The notes beneath the pieces are model-generated. The model saw only the letters and a list, made by a program, of their open reading frames with translations, was not told the DNA's origin and searched no databases. From assembly GCA_030744095.1 (NCBI GenBank), contig JASLRF010000133.1, positions 1-6,425 on the forward strand: 6,425 nucleotides of DNA, in the 5' to 3' direction. This DNA is from Pirellulaceae bacterium. GTDB taxonomy: Bacteria; Planctomycetota; Planctomycetia; Pirellulales; Pirellulaceae. A program made the position numbers and the translations under genes. How positions within the stretch are numbered: position 1 is the first letter of the stretch; each line of letters begins with the position of its first letter. Of the stretch, positions 6,225 through 6,425 are shown one piece after another.

Positions 6225-6425
6225 CTACCTCTCGTCCAGCACGCGTTCCAGGTCAGTCCTCAACGAACGCATATAGGCTCGCCACTCGATGTCCAGATTC
6301 TCTTCGATGTCGCCGAAAACCATTTCGAAGATTTCCTGGTTCTTGTCAGCCGACAGCAATTTGTCCGCGCGTTTCTTGGCAAGCAGTTGGTAGTATTTGA
6401 TGAGTTTGTCGAAATGTCGGTCCAT
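6225..6425 (-). CDS. C-terminal part of an unrecognised helical protein (gene probably continues beyond the window)
   Basis: The frame is open at the right edge and ends at TAG (6227-6225). The first visible codon happens to be ATG at 6425-6423, so this could be a complete 66-residue protein, but no upstream sequence is available to judge that, and an internal methionine of a longer gene is more likely. The visible residues are highly charged and helical, including KLIKYYQLLAKKRADKLL and then VFGDIEENLDIEWRAYMRSL. There is no signal peptide, membrane segment or metal motif. The pattern of a (V/A)FG segment followed by a WRxYM segment recalls the ends of planctomycete DUF1570/peptidase-MA-like proteins, but this is a weak impression. 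The gene has the same orientation as its neighbours and is separated from the membrane protein gene by 189 bases. Confidence 0.6.
   Translation of the reverse strand: MDRHFDKLIKYYQLLAKKRADKLLSADKNQEIFEMVFGDIEENLDIEWRAYMRSLRTDLERVLDER

Overview
The window looks like Planctomycetota DNA, most likely from the Pirellulales (Rhodopirellula/Blastopirellula-type), at moderate GC. The reasons are a very large exported c-type cytochrome that joins a hydrazine-synthase-alpha-like (HzsA-related) region to a formylglycine-generating-enzyme (FGE/SUMF1) fold, and a small six-helix membrane protein of a kind I associate with planctomycetes. The assignment is by recognition of protein style; no search was run.

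Every gene I can support lies on the minus strand, so the window reads from high to low coordinates. At 6425-6225 is the C-terminal end (or a 66-residue short form) of an unrecognised helical protein. At 6224-6036 is an intergenic stretch with clustered palindromes, a short direct repeat and a possible terminator stem. At 6035-5333 is a six-transmembrane-helix protein whose reading frame is broken by a single-base shift near 5880. At 5332-4910 is a 423-base non-coding stretch with a GC hairpin just after the membrane gene, a good sigma70-like promoter at 5071-5044 and a 9-bp perfect stem-loop in the predicted leader. At 4909-3212 is a ferredoxin/siroheme sulfite reductase (565 aa). At 3210-1 is the HzsA-like di-heme cytochrome/FGE fusion, open at the left edge after 1070 residues.

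The sulfite reductase stop codon and the start of the cytochrome fusion are one base apart, so the two are almost certainly one transcription unit and translationally coupled. The first is a cytoplasmic six-electron reductase of sulfur assimilation. The second carries an N-terminal signal sequence and two CxxCH heme sites, so it should work outside the cytoplasmic membrane. A functional link between them is inferred from position only.

Points deserving a second look are the cytochrome/FGE fusion itself, its unusual first heme motif, its operon with sulfite reductase, replacement of a normally conserved siroheme-pocket arginine by cysteine in the reductase, the single-base frameshift in the membrane protein gene, and the structured leader ahead of the reductase.
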